Below are positions 36,756 through 45,400 of a DNA stretch of 64,000 bases, piece after piece. Where the stretch lies: positions 124,001 to 188,000 of the forward strand of contig JAEUHK010000126.1 of the NCBI GenBank assembly GCA_016795465.1, given 5' to 3'. Each line of letters begins with the position of its first letter. Within the stretch, counting starts at the first letter, position 1. The DNA is from Verrucomicrobiaceae bacterium (GTDB taxonomy: Bacteria; Verrucomicrobiota; Verrucomicrobiia; Verrucomicrobiales; Verrucomicrobiaceae). The notes beneath the pieces are model-generated. The model saw only the letters and a program-made list of their open reading frames with translations, had not been told where the DNA came from and searched no databases. The position numbers were made by a program, and so were the translations under genes.

Positions 36756-37991
36756 ATGCAAAACCAATACGACCTCAAAAAATACGCGGTGCTCTACGTC
36801 GATGACGAGGAGAAGGCTTTGAAGTACTTCGAGAAGTCCTTCGGCGACGAGTTCCGCATCCTTACCGCCAACAGCGCTGACGCCGGCCTCAAGCTCATCG
36901 AAGAGCATGGGGATGACATCGGTGTGCTCCTCTCCGACCAGCGCATGCCGGGTCAGACGGGCGTTCAGCTCCTGGAGAAAACCCGCCACCTCCGCCCGCG
37001 TCTCGTTCGCATGATGGTTACCGCGTATGCGGACTACAGCGCCACCGTGGACGCCGTGAACCTTGGCAACATCTTCCGCTACATCTCGAAGCCCATTCAG
37101 ATCGAAGACATGCGGAACACGCTGGAGCGTGCCATGGAGTTCTACATCCTCCAGCAGGAACGTGATGACCTGCTCCGTGAAAAACTCTCCACGTTGCAGA
37201 ATGTGCTCATCGCCGATCGCGTGCTCGGCCTGGGCGTGGCCGCGGGCACGCTCGCCAGCCAGCTCCGCCAGCCGCTGCGTGGCCTTCACAGCTTCCTGGA
37301 GATCATTCCGGGTCGTGGTGGCCGTCCAGTGTTCGACCTCGATCGTCTGCGTCAGGGCACCTTCTGGCGTGATTTCCACGGTCATGTGGCGCAGCAGTCC
37401 GGTCTGCTTGCCGATTCGCTGGCGGAAGCGCTCGCCGCCTCATCCAGCGGTGAAAAGAGCCCGGCGTCCGCGGTGATCCAATCCGTCACCGAGGCGCAAA
37501 AGGCCGCGTTTGCCGCCAAAGGCATTACTTTGGAGGTCGGAGCCTCATTGCCTTCGATGGAGGTGAACAAAGCCGCTTTCGAAAAACTGCTCCAACTGGT
37601 TCTTCAGGCGGAATTGGAACTCCTCGGTGTGGGCAAAAAGGTCACGCTGAATGCGGCCGCGTCCGCGGATGGCAGCTCGATCACCGTTTCGGTGGCCGAT
37701 GACAGCGGCGGCGTCTCGCCTGAGGCCGTGCGTGCCGTGTTTGACCCGCTGCTCACGCAGGCAAAGCCCGGCGTGGATGCTCCTGGCATGGCGCTGCTCG
37801 GTGCCTCGATGCTCGCCAGTCATCTCGGCGGTGTGGCAAAGGTGCCTCGCGGTGCGAATGGCTTCAAACTCGACATCGAAGTGCCTGCCAATGCGGCGGA
37901 AGCACCTGCGGCGGCCGCGAGCAGTCGTGAATTCATCACCAACGTGCTCATGAATGATCTCCTCTGGGAGCGCATTCTGCAGAATGGATGA
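36756..37991 (+). CDS. Receiver protein with degenerate kinase-like C-terminal domain (PhcR/PhcQ-like)
   Basis: This 411-residue protein has an N-terminal receiver (AVLYVDDEEKALKYFEKSFG, Asp61 in VLLSDQRMPGQTG, a Tyr/Ala switch and FRYISKPIQ). A linker helix and a C-terminal region of about 230 residues follow. That region keeps the outline of an ATPase domain (VSVADDSGGVSPEAVRAVFD) but lacks the N-box Asn and clear G-boxes. Ralstonia PhcR/PhcQ are receivers joined to kinase-like C-termini, and the order methyltransferase, sensor kinase, this protein matches phcBSR. It has no DNA-binding domain, so its output is probably protein interaction. A strong terminator begins 35 bases after its stop. 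Confidence 0.8.
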   Translation: MQNQYDLKKYAVLYVDDEEKALKYFEKSFGDEFRILTANSADAGLKLIEEHGDDIGVLLSDQRMPGQTGVQLLEKTRHLRPRLVRMMVTAYADYSATVDAVNLGNIFRYISKPIQIEDMRNTLERAMEFYILQQERDDLLREKLSTLQNVLIADRVLGLGVAAGTLASQLRQPLRGLHSFLEIIPGRGGRPVFDLDRLRQGTFWRDFHGHVAQQSGLLADSLAEALAASSSGEKSPASAVIQSVTEAQKAAFAAKGITLEVGASLPSMEVNKAAFEKLLQLVLQAELELLGVGKKVTLNAAASADGSSITVSVADDSGGVSPEAVRAVFDPLLTQAKPGVDAPGMALLGASMLASHLGGVAKVPRGANGFKLDIEVPANAAEAPAAAASSREFITNVLMNDLLWERILQNG

Positions 37992-38025
37992 GGTGACCTG
38001 TGTGGCAGTGTTTGTGTCATGGACG

Positions 38026-38058
38026 ATCAACCGGCGGAAACGCCGGTTGATTCGTTTT
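38026..38058 (+). terminator. Rho-independent terminator ending the PhcB-like operon
   Basis: ATCAACCGGCG, loop GAAA, CGCCGGTTGAT form a perfect 11-base stem, followed by TCGTTTT. It lies between the convergent genes at 36756-37991 and 38071-39540 and is oriented for plus-strand transcripts. Confidence 0.85.
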
Positions 38059-38070
38059 GGCGCTTGATGA

Positions 38071-39540
38071 TCACTTCAACACCGAAGCCGACTTGCCGGC
38101 AGGGGAGACGGCGGCTGTCCGGTGCTCATTCGCCAGCTCGCTCATGCCGATCTGCTGGTAGAGCTCCGCCAGCTTCGCGTGCGTGGAGGCTTTCACGGGG
38201 GCTTTGGGCAAGGCCAGCTCGAAATCACGAATGGCATCCTTCAGCCGTCCGAGCTTCGCCAGCACATGACCGCGTGTGTCGAGGAAATGCACGTTCTCCG
38301 GCTCCTGGCGCACGAGGTCATCCATGATGGCCAGCGCCTTCTCCAGGTCGTCAGCACGCTCGGAGACGGCAGCAATGGCCATGGCGAGGTTGTTGCTGAT
38401 GATTTTGAAGCCTGGATTCAACGAGCACGCGAGCTCGAAGTGTGAACGCGCATCATCCCTCCTGCCTGCCTTCCAGTCCTGCACGCCGAGGTAGTAGTGA
38501 AGGAAGGACGTGGCGATGCCGCCGTCTCCCAGCACCCGCTCCACGAGGTGCCGCCGCTCTTCCGGCGTTGTCTCCAGCTCTTCGCAATCGGTGAGGAAGG
38601 CCATGATGATGTCCTGGCTTTCAGGGGAGACCTGGATGCCCTTTTGCAACAGCTCCAGCACCTTCAGCTTGTCCACCGCGGGCTGGTCCTTGAGGTGACG
38701 GCTCCACGAAAGGTAGATGCCTCCCAGCAACTGGCGGTCTTCGTTGTTCAGCTTTCCTCCGGTGGCGGTCATCAGCCACTGGATCGCCTGGTCAAAGCGC
38801 CGCTGCAGGCTGAGGCTCACCGCGATGGAGTAGCGGATGCGGTCGGAGCCGCTGGTGACGCCACTTTGCATGTCACGCAGCTTCATCTCCGCGGTGCGGG
38901 CGCATTTGATGCTCTCGTCAGCCATGCCGGAGAGCTGAAGGGCGGTGGCCTTCATGAGCATAAGGTCTGCTCTTTCCGTCAACGGCAGGCGGTTGAGGTA
39001 TTTAAGCACGGACCGCCAGTTCTTTTGTCCGGCTGCAAAGCGTGCCGCGAGCTCCAGCGCATCTTGATTCGTCGGATCGGCGCTCAACGCATGATCGATG
39101 TGGCGCAGAGCAGCCTCGGGATCGGGCTTTTCCTGCGTGAGCAGGCTCGCGGCCTGAGCCACATGCGCAGGTGCAAAGCCCGGCTGGTCCATGGGGGCGA
39201 TCCGGGCCAGCAGTCTCGCGGCTTCATTCGCCTTGCCGAGTCCTCGAAGCGCCTTCGCCTCGATCAGCGTGGCCTTGAGACTTTGTGAAGCATGCTGTGC
39301 GAGCCGTTTCGCCATGATGCGAGCCTCCACGAAACGCTGATTCTCCAGATGCGCGTTCGCTTTCTTTTCGAGTGCATCGAGCTGCGCGGGCGTGATGCCG
39401 CTGCTGGCGTGAAACACGATGAAGCCGAGCAGGATGAGCGCAAACAAGGCTGGCAGTCCGATGAGTCCGTCCAGTGGTCGGCGCTCGTCGAGCATCTGGG
39501 TGAACTGGTGGCGCAGTCGGTAAAGAGTGTCTTGCTGCAT
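38071..39540 (-). CDS. Membrane-anchored tetratricopeptide-repeat protein of the exosortase operon
   Basis: This 489-residue protein has one membrane helix near the N-terminus (GLPALFALILLGFIVFHAS, about 27-45), so the rest is probably periplasmic. From about 55 onward it is helical repeat throughout, with TPR-like units. Clear examples are KPDPEAALRHIDHALSADPT, ALAIMDDLVRQEPENVHFLD and LGRLKDAIRDFELALPKAP. TPR proteins of this kind often accompany exosortase/exopolysaccharide loci as scaffolds. It starts nine bases after the exosortase stop and is the last gene of the minus-strand unit beginning at 41862. Confidence 0.85.
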   Translation of the reverse strand: MQQDTLYRLRHQFTQMLDERRPLDGLIGLPALFALILLGFIVFHASSGITPAQLDALEKKANAHLENQRFVEARIMAKRLAQHASQSLKATLIEAKALRGLGKANEAARLLARIAPMDQPGFAPAHVAQAASLLTQEKPDPEAALRHIDHALSADPTNQDALELAARFAAGQKNWRSVLKYLNRLPLTERADLMLMKATALQLSGMADESIKCARTAEMKLRDMQSGVTSGSDRIRYSIAVSLSLQRRFDQAIQWLMTATGGKLNNEDRQLLGGIYLSWSRHLKDQPAVDKLKVLELLQKGIQVSPESQDIIMAFLTDCEELETTPEERRHLVERVLGDGGIATSFLHYYLGVQDWKAGRRDDARSHFELACSLNPGFKIISNNLAMAIAAVSERADDLEKALAIMDDLVRQEPENVHFLDTRGHVLAKLGRLKDAIRDFELALPKAPVKASTHAKLAELYQQIGMSELANEHRTAAVSPAGKSASVLK

Positions 39541-39549
39541 GGGAATCGC

Positions 39550-41106
39550 TCAGAGTGGGTTTGAGGAGGTGGAAAGGGAGCGGGAGAGGCTTTGGCGTGC
39601 CGCGGTGAGCAGTTCGGCGCAGGCCTCATGTGCCTCTTTGGAGTCGCCGGGTTCGATGCACAGCACTTGAAGCACGACCGTGGTCTCGGCTTCCTGCTCG
39701 GGCTGGAGCCAGCGGCCGACGAGCCGGTCACTCACGCGTTTGACGAAGTCCTCGGAGGGAAACTTCTGCGCGGCACCTTGCTCATCGAAAACGGACAGCC
39801 AGAGGTGCGCCTGCAAAAGGTCAGCAGGTTGGTGCATCTCAAGATGCCGCACCGTGTTCCCGTTTTCGCCCGGCGGAGCGATGTCGGTCTGTTTTTGAAA
39901 CTGCCAGCCCTGGCCGACATAGCACAGGCGTGTGTCATGAAAACCGGTGAAAGGGTAATTCACGGCCACATGAGCCTCCAGCGTGCCACGACGATAAAGC
40001 CACACCTGGTTGCGCACGCCAAGTTTGCCGATGAGCGAGCTTTCGCCGGCTTGTTCGCCTGCACGGCTCCATCCTGCCAGCTCCGCTGGCATCTCAAACT
40101 GCTGCACGGAGGCATCGAGGGTCTGTTTGGCAGACGCTGAGTGCCGTGTCACCAGCAAGGAAGGCCCTGCCAGCAAGACGCCGCCCGTCAAAGCCACTGA
40201 AAGGCTCAACCCAACGGGCAAAAGAGATCCAGAGCGTATCAGATCCGCTTCCTGTCGCGCAGTGACAAGGCGTGGAAGGGAAGCCCGGTTCAGCAAAAAG
40301 CCCGCGCCATGATCCGCGCTCCAAACGAGCAGCAGATCGAGTGCGAAAAAGCCGATGCCGAGAAGCTGGTGCGGCATCCCGCTTTCGAGTTCGAGACCGT
40401 AAAAGTGAGCGCCGCCGATCACGACGCAGATGCGCAGCACATTCGTGGCCACCGACATGGCGGCGGAGATGGCCAGCAGAACCATGGCATGCACGACCGT
40501 GCGCCGGCGCAGGGCGCTCAACACGAGTGCGATGCAGATGATCGTCAGAAGCGAATTGGTGCCGCTGCAGGCGTCATCCACAAAGAAGCGCCGCTGTGGC
40601 GTCACCACGATCGTTGCTTCCACCACATGCAGGAGGTTGATCATGTCGAGCCAGCCCTGGCTCAGACGAGCGGCCAGCCCGGCGAGCATTTGATGCAGAT
40701 CATGGTCCGCCATCAGCGGTGGCGGCACAAAGAACAGAGACAGGGCAGGGAACACCCAGCGTGGCGCATCGTCATCACGGCGGCGTTCATGAGCTGCCGC
40801 GTAAGCCGTCATCGCGGCGGCGAACGCAAGGCCGGCAAAGAAAGGTGAAACCAGCACGAAGCCTGCGATGGCCAGGCTGAAGTGTGCGAAGATCAAAACC
40901 TTGGCGAGGACAGGGACGCGGCCTCCGCTTGGAAGGCCGCTCCTGTCTTTGAACATCAAATAACCCAGCGCCAGCAGCGGGAGCGGCACAAAGCCATACG
41001 CCGGATGACGCAGCCACAGCTCATGCAAAGCAAAAGCGAGGCAGGCGACCGGTGAAGCCCAGGCGAGCAGGCCCGCTGGAGATCGGCTTGATGAGGCGGA
41101 AGTCAT
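39550..41106 (-). CDS. Exosortase fused to a C-terminal EpsI-like domain
   Basis: This 518-residue protein begins with a multi-spanning membrane region (about 10-270). It carries the exosortase catalytic triad in order: Cys180 in FFVDDACSGTNSL, Arg225 in ATNVLRICVV and His246 in ESGMPHQLLG. A further helix (about 297-320) leads to a soluble C-terminal domain (330-505) with YPFTGFHDTRLCYVGQGWQF, which resembles EpsI (DUF3485), usually a separate protein. Exosortases cleave and transfer PEP-CTERM proteins at the inner membrane. A PEP-CTERM gene lies 24 bases upstream (41131-41862) and a TPR gene nine bases downstream. Confidence 0.9.
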   Translation of the reverse strand: MTSASSSRSPAGLLAWASPVACLAFALHELWLRHPAYGFVPLPLLALGYLMFKDRSGLPSGGRVPVLAKVLIFAHFSLAIAGFVLVSPFFAGLAFAAAMTAYAAAHERRRDDDAPRWVFPALSLFFVPPPLMADHDLHQMLAGLAARLSQGWLDMINLLHVVEATIVVTPQRRFFVDDACSGTNSLLTIICIALVLSALRRRTVVHAMVLLAISAAMSVATNVLRICVVIGGAHFYGLELESGMPHQLLGIGFFALDLLLVWSADHGAGFLLNRASLPRLVTARQEADLIRSGSLLPVGLSLSVALTGGVLLAGPSLLVTRHSASAKQTLDASVQQFEMPAELAGWSRAGEQAGESSLIGKLGVRNQVWLYRRGTLEAHVAVNYPFTGFHDTRLCYVGQGWQFQKQTDIAPPGENGNTVRHLEMHQPADLLQAHLWLSVFDEQGAAQKFPSEDFVKRVSDRLVGRWLQPEQEAETTVVLQVLCIEPGDSKEAHEACAELLTAARQSLSRSLSTSSNPL

Positions 41107-41130
41107 TGGCGCTGGGTGTGAGGGGCTGAA

Positions 41131-41862
41131 TCAGGCTTCGGTGGATGGTCCCTCCATTGCCGGCTGGGCTCGGCGACGCTTCAGCGCGAATCCTCCGAGG
41201 AAGAGCATGCCTCCCATGCCGAGAATGATGGATGGCGGCTCAGGCACCGGCGCGATGGGTGCGGCGTCATAGGTGTATGTCACCACGAGATTCCCCGTGG
41301 AGCTTCCGGTGATGCTGGTGAGCCACGATGTCGTCGAGCCGGAGCCCGAGGCAGTGGGTGTGGCACCGAACGTGTTCGTCAGGAAGAGCGGCACGCTGCC
41401 GCTGCCCTTGAACGAATTGAAGTTCCCATCCGCGGAGGTGTAGCTGTCCTCCTGGGTGAAGCCTGTGAAGGTGACGTTGTTCACCGTGTAGGAGTCACCC
41501 TGGAGAAGAGTCACACTGCCGCCAGAAGGCGTGTGGCTTCTGCTGCGGGCCATCTCTGCCACCAGATCGCCATCGGTGCCCATGGACGGGACGTATCCCT
41601 CCACCGTGTTGGTGAAGGTGATGCGGCTCACGTTGACCGTGCCGGTGTTTTGATTGGTGATCGAGGCGGTTGAGATGCTTGAGTTGATCGTCCACGAGAG
41701 TGTGACGCTGGTGAGGGTGCCGAGGGCAGTGTTGAACTGGTTAAAGTACAACTGCTTGTCCCCGGTGATCGTGCCGAAGTCCACCGTTTGGGTGATGACA
41801 TCGGCACGGGCGAAGGCGCTGAGCGCGAGTAGGGTTGCTGCTAGGAGGGATGATGTTTTCAT
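41131..41862 (-). CDS. PEP-CTERM exported protein
   Basis: This is 243 residues from the ATG at 41862 (MKTSSLLAATLLALSAFARA, a clean signal peptide). An open frame runs 13 residues further upstream. The body is Thr/Ser-rich and beta-like, with no recognised enzymatic motif. The C-terminus reads APVPEPPSIILGMGGMLFLG followed by a short hydrophobic stretch and KRRRAQP, a standard PEP-CTERM sorting signal, with about ten further residues. It is first in the operon with the exosortase-EpsI fusion, which is presumably its processing enzyme. A TTAAG/CTTAA dyad lies about 49 bases upstream. Confidence 0.88.
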   Translation of the reverse strand: MKTSSLLAATLLALSAFARADVITQTVDFGTITGDKQLYFNQFNTALGTLTSVTLSWTINSSISTASITNQNTGTVNVSRITFTNTVEGYVPSMGTDGDLVAEMARSRSHTPSGGSVTLLQGDSYTVNNVTFTGFTQEDSYTSADGNFNSFKGSGSVPLFLTNTFGATPTASGSGSTTSWLTSITGSSTGNLVVTYTYDAAPIAPVPEPPSIILGMGGMLFLGGFALKRRRAQPAMEGPSTEA

Positions 41863-42355
41863 AGCGGGACACAAGTGTCGTGCCCGGCGTGTCACCATCA
41901 AATCAATAGGGTTAAGAGATGGCTTAACGGCGCATCAGACTTGTGGAAGAAACCGTCTTTTCTTCGTGCATGACCTCATGCCAGGCGGCTTTTCACCTAT
42001 GGAACAAGGCGCAGGAGTTTGGGGCCAATGCCGCCCGTGCAGGAGAAAAGCTCAGCCGTTCATAAATCCACCGGATGGGTTCAACGGAACGTGTTCACCA
42101 GCAACATGACAGGATACCAAATCATCCATCTGCATGGGAAGAGAGGCTTTTAAACTTCTCATCACGCGGATGAACAACGGGCACGGCGATGAGGCCTCTC
42201 TGAATCTCGGCGTAGGGGTTACTTGAAGCTTTGTTTATTCGAGTAATCCTGAAACTCTGGCAATTTTAGCGAGTCACAGTTTCTGGGCTTTTGAGGTTCT
42301 CTCCGAGCTTCGGGCGAACAGATCAGAAACTCATTCAAGCAACTCCTCTCTTCCC
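41863..42355. other. Intergenic region between the exosortase operon and the orphan regulator
   Basis: These 493 bases hold no convincing gene. Besides the dyad at 41911-41928 there is an imperfect inverted repeat TTACTTGAA (42219-42227) / TTCGAGTAA (42238-42246) with a ten-base spacer, about 110 bases upstream of the regulator at 42356. It could be an autoregulatory site. Nothing else stands out. Confidence 0.5.
41911..41928. promoter_or_regulatory. TTAAGCC-type dyad upstream of the PEP-CTERM/exosortase operon
   Basis: GTTAAGAGATGGCTTAAC is a palindrome with GTTAAG/CTTAAC arms, about 49 bases upstream of the ATG at 41862. Its complement, GTTAAGCCATCTCTTAAC, matches the dyad at 48301-48318 in 13 of 18 positions (14 of the central 16). 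It is probably an operator shared with the genes at 2312 and 47344. Confidence 0.5.
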
Positions 42356-43036
42356 ATGAGCCTAAAACAGCCAAAAACCATTCTGATCGTGGATGACCAC
42401 GCCATGTTTGCCGAGACCCTCGGCCAGTATCTCCGCACGGTGTTCGTCAATGACGAGGTCAAAGTCGTCACCAGTGCTGAGAGGGCCCGCCAGGAGGCTT
42501 CGATGCGTCCGATTGATGTCGTGCTGCTCGACCTCGAAATGGCAGACTGCACCGGCCTGACACTGCTCGCGGACTTTTCCACCCTGCCACGCCCTCCTGC
42601 ATCCATCATCGTGAGCATGCACATGGGCCCGCTGTGGATCGAGCGTGCCTTGAAGGCTGGCGCTCGCGGCTATGTGGCGAAGGATTCCTCGCCCAAGGAA
42701 ATCGTCATGGCCATCGAGCAGGCTCTTCAGGGCAAAAAATACCTTTCACGCAGCGTGGCGCAGGCCTTTGCCGAAAATGCCGTGCGTGCTCCAGCCAATG
42801 GCAAGGAGATCCACCGGGCATTGAGCAATCGCGAGCTGGAGATCTTCCTCCAGATCGCCCAGGGCAAGTCGCTGAAGGCCATCTCGCTCGATTTGAATCT
42901 CTCCGCGAAGACCGTTTCCGTGCACAAGCACAACATCTGGAAGAAGACCGGCATCGACTCCGGAGCACGCATCGCCCGCTACTGCGTCGAGAACGGCCTG
43001 CTGGCCTCCGATCACTCGTTTGCCATCGCCTGCTAG
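42356..43036 (+). CDS. Orphan NarL/LuxR-family response regulator
   Basis: This 226-residue protein has a receiver (TILIVDDHAMFAETL, Asp59 in VVLLDLEMADCTG, Lys in GYVAKDSSP) and a LuxR HTH (NRELEIFLQIAQGKSLKA, TVSVHKHNIWKKTG). No kinase gene adjoins it. It is a close paralogue of the regulator at 30554, so it may share that locus's phospho-donors or target sites. Its place between an exosortase operon and an exopolysaccharide operon suggests control of one or both (inference). A strong terminator follows 25 bases after the stop. Confidence 0.9.
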   Translation: MSLKQPKTILIVDDHAMFAETLGQYLRTVFVNDEVKVVTSAERARQEASMRPIDVVLLDLEMADCTGLTLLADFSTLPRPPASIIVSMHMGPLWIERALKAGARGYVAKDSSPKEIVMAIEQALQGKKYLSRSVAQAFAENAVRAPANGKEIHRALSNRELEIFLQIAQGKSLKAISLDLNLSAKTVSVHKHNIWKKTGIDSGARIARYCVENGLLASDHSFAIAC

Positions 43037-43060
43037 GGGGTGAGGCATCCGTCAAAGAGG

Positions 43061-43093
43061 AACCCGGTCTCGCGAGAGACCGGGTTTTCTTTT
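43061..43093 (+). terminator. Rho-independent terminator of the orphan regulator
   Basis: AACCCGGTCTC, loop GCGA, GAGACCGGGTT form an 11-base perfect stem followed by a T-rich tract (TTCTTTT). It is oriented for plus-strand transcription from 42356-43036. Confidence 0.88.
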
Positions 43094-43110
43094 GCCGCCA
43101 TGGGAAGCCA

Positions 43111-43142
43111 AAAAAAGATGCCCGGTCACACGACCGGGCATC
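43111..43142 (-). terminator. Rho-independent terminator of the BY-kinase operon
   Basis: On the minus strand GATGCCCGGTC, a four-base loop and GACCGGGCATC form an 11-base stem followed by six T residues. It faces the plus-strand terminator at 43061-43093, so the two convergent units are insulated from each other. Confidence 0.88.
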
Positions 43143-43180
43143 TTGCCTGTTCTATACCACACCAACTGCAAAACAAAGGT

Positions 43181-45379
43181 TCAGGACTGGATGAAGGGGG
43201 CTGGATTGGCTCGTTGGCCTGAAGAAGCTCCGACTGGCTCGAGCGGCACATCTTCGCTCTGCTCCGTCCGGTAGTAGGAATTGTAGAAGTAGTAGTCGTA
43301 GCCACGCGTGCGCTGCGTGAGGCGGTTCAGCACGAGGCCGGAGACGGCCACGCCTGCCTGCTGCAGCTTGCGGATGGCTTCGAGCGTGATGACGGATGGT
43401 GTGCGATTGCAGCGCACGACCATGAAGAGCTCGTCGGCGAGATCGCCCAGCACCAGCGTGTCGCTCACCGGGATGAGCGGAGCCGTGTCGATCACGATGC
43501 GGTCGAATCCGGCCTCAAAGGCCAGCTCTTTGAGCCTGGCGATGCCGCAGGTGGCGAGAAGCTCGGCCGGATTGTGAATGCGGCGTCCGGCCGGCATGAT
43601 GGCGAGATTATGAATGCCGGTGGCAAAGCAGGTCTCGCGCAGCGTGGCGGTGCCGAGCAGGAGATCGCTCAGGCCTTTGCAGTCCTCGGGAAGCCCGAAC
43701 TCCTGCCCGAGCGTGCAGCGGCGCATGTCCATGTCGATGAGCAGCGTGCGCAGGTCCTGCGTGGCGAGGCTGACAGCCAGATGTGTGGAGACAAAAGTCT
43801 TGCCCTCCTCCGGCACGGCGCTGGTGATGAGGAAGCAGGCTTTCTCGTTGCGTGTCTTGCGTGTGATGATGGTGCGGAATTCGCGCATGTTCTCCGCCAC
43901 CTGCTTGTGGCTGCTGAGGATGCCGTCGATCGGAGTGGCATCCTCCTGCTTGCGGGCATCATGCGGCGACGTGCGCAGATTGCTCACCATGCCGAACACC
44001 GGCAGGCGCAGCTTCATCCGCGCATCATCCACGGTGCGGATGCTGCGGTCACGCATGACCATGAGGCCGATGATGGCCAGTCCCATCATGAAGCCGCCGG
44101 CAGCGGAGGTGCTCACCGTCTTTTTCGCATCGGGTGAAACCGGCGCGGTAGGTGTCATCGCCAGTTGGTGAACCCACAGCGGCGGGGTCTCCATGCCCTT
44201 GGACACATCCACCTGCTTGATGCGTGTCAGCACGGATTCATACACCGCCTGGTCGGACTCCATCTCCCGTTTCAGCACGTTGTATTGCACGGCGAGCGCC
44301 TCCAGGTCGAGCACATCGCCCTCCTGCTGTTTCAATTGGGCTTGGAGCTTCTTTTCGAGTTCGACGGCGTTGTCATAGCTGGACTGCAAAAGACCCACCG
44401 CATCGCCGAGAAGCACTTCGAGCTGCTTCTCGTGATTGTCGATCACCGCCTGGGCCGATTGATACTTCGGGTGCTTGGGCTTGTAGCGCTCCGCCAGCAC
44501 GGCGAGGGCCGCTTTTTGGGATCCGATCTGTGAGAGGAGGCCGGAGACCTTCGGGTGATTGGCAATCGTGGGCAGGTTGAGAAGCTGGTCGCGTGGCAGA
44601 CCACCCGCTTTGAAGGCTTGAAGATGCGTTTCGAGCATCAGGCGCTCTTTCGACTGCTTGTTGAGGTCGGCGCCTAGTTCCTTGAGTTTTGTCAGCACGA
44701 GGTCTTTGCGCTCATCGAGGGAGATAGCCTCGTTTTGACGCTTGTAGTCGTGCATCGCGATTTCCGACTTCTTGAGTTTTTCCTGCAAACGCTGGCCTTC
44801 AGCCACGAGTGACTGCACAGCCGTCTGCAGCGTCTTCGACTTTTGATTCTCGAGTTCGGACACGAGGCTCATCACAGCCTGGTTCGCGAGCGAGGTGATG
44901 AGATCGGGATCTTCACCGGCCACGGTGAAGTCGATCAGGCGTGTCTCTTTGCGCAGCGAAATCTTGATCATGGCTCCCAGCGTGGCCACCGCGGCATCGC
45001 GGGCTTCTTTGGAGCCCGCGGCATGCGGTCCGGCAAAGGCGGTGCGATTGGCAAGGTTGAGATCGGTGACGATGCGGCCGAGCACATCGCGGCTTTTGGC
45101 GGCCTGGATGAGCGTGTTGATGGCTTTTTCATCGCGCAGCGTCTGGCCGGTCATGGTGTCCATGCCGAGGATGGAGCCCTGCTCGCTGCCGAACTGGCCC
45201 ACGCTCGTGGCTTCATACACCGGACGCTGGCGTTTGTAGTAGGAGTAGCCGAGCACGAGGCCGAGGAAGGTGAGGGTGAGCGGAATCCAGAAGTGCCGCT
45301 TCATGCCGTCCACGATCTGCGCGGGATTCAGCAGGGAGCTTTCCTGCTCGTTTTCGATGTCGATGACTGGCGGGTTCAT
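43181..45379 (-). CDS. Polysaccharide chain-length determinant/BY-type tyrosine autokinase
   Basis: This 732-residue protein has a Wzz-like N-terminal membrane helix (about 31-47) and a long periplasmic coiled-coil region (about 170-350). A second helix at about 420-440 (SAAGGFMMGLAIIGLMVM) leads to a cytoplasmic BY-kinase domain. The kinase has Walker A SAVPEEGKTF (about 520-530), Walker A' LLIDMDMRR (about 542), Walker B-like FDRIVIDTAPL and a C-terminal tyrosine cluster GYDYYFYNSYYRTE for autophosphorylation. Such proteins control polymerisation and export of exopolysaccharide with a Wza partner, here the next gene upstream (45401-46036). It is last in the four-gene minus-strand unit from 48243 and ends at a strong terminator. 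Confidence 0.92.
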   Translation of the reverse strand: MNPPVIDIENEQESSLLNPAQIVDGMKRHFWIPLTLTFLGLVLGYSYYKRQRPVYEATSVGQFGSEQGSILGMDTMTGQTLRDEKAINTLIQAAKSRDVLGRIVTDLNLANRTAFAGPHAAGSKEARDAAVATLGAMIKISLRKETRLIDFTVAGEDPDLITSLANQAVMSLVSELENQKSKTLQTAVQSLVAEGQRLQEKLKKSEIAMHDYKRQNEAISLDERKDLVLTKLKELGADLNKQSKERLMLETHLQAFKAGGLPRDQLLNLPTIANHPKVSGLLSQIGSQKAALAVLAERYKPKHPKYQSAQAVIDNHEKQLEVLLGDAVGLLQSSYDNAVELEKKLQAQLKQQEGDVLDLEALAVQYNVLKREMESDQAVYESVLTRIKQVDVSKGMETPPLWVHQLAMTPTAPVSPDAKKTVSTSAAGGFMMGLAIIGLMVMRDRSIRTVDDARMKLRLPVFGMVSNLRTSPHDARKQEDATPIDGILSSHKQVAENMREFRTIITRKTRNEKACFLITSAVPEEGKTFVSTHLAVSLATQDLRTLLIDMDMRRCTLGQEFGLPEDCKGLSDLLLGTATLRETCFATGIHNLAIMPAGRRIHNPAELLATCGIARLKELAFEAGFDRIVIDTAPLIPVSDTLVLGDLADELFMVVRCNRTPSVITLEAIRKLQQAGVAVSGLVLNRLTQRTRGYDYYFYNSYYRTEQSEDVPLEPVGASSGQRANPAPFIQS

Positions 45380-45400
45380 AAGATGGGAGGGCGTGAGTGA

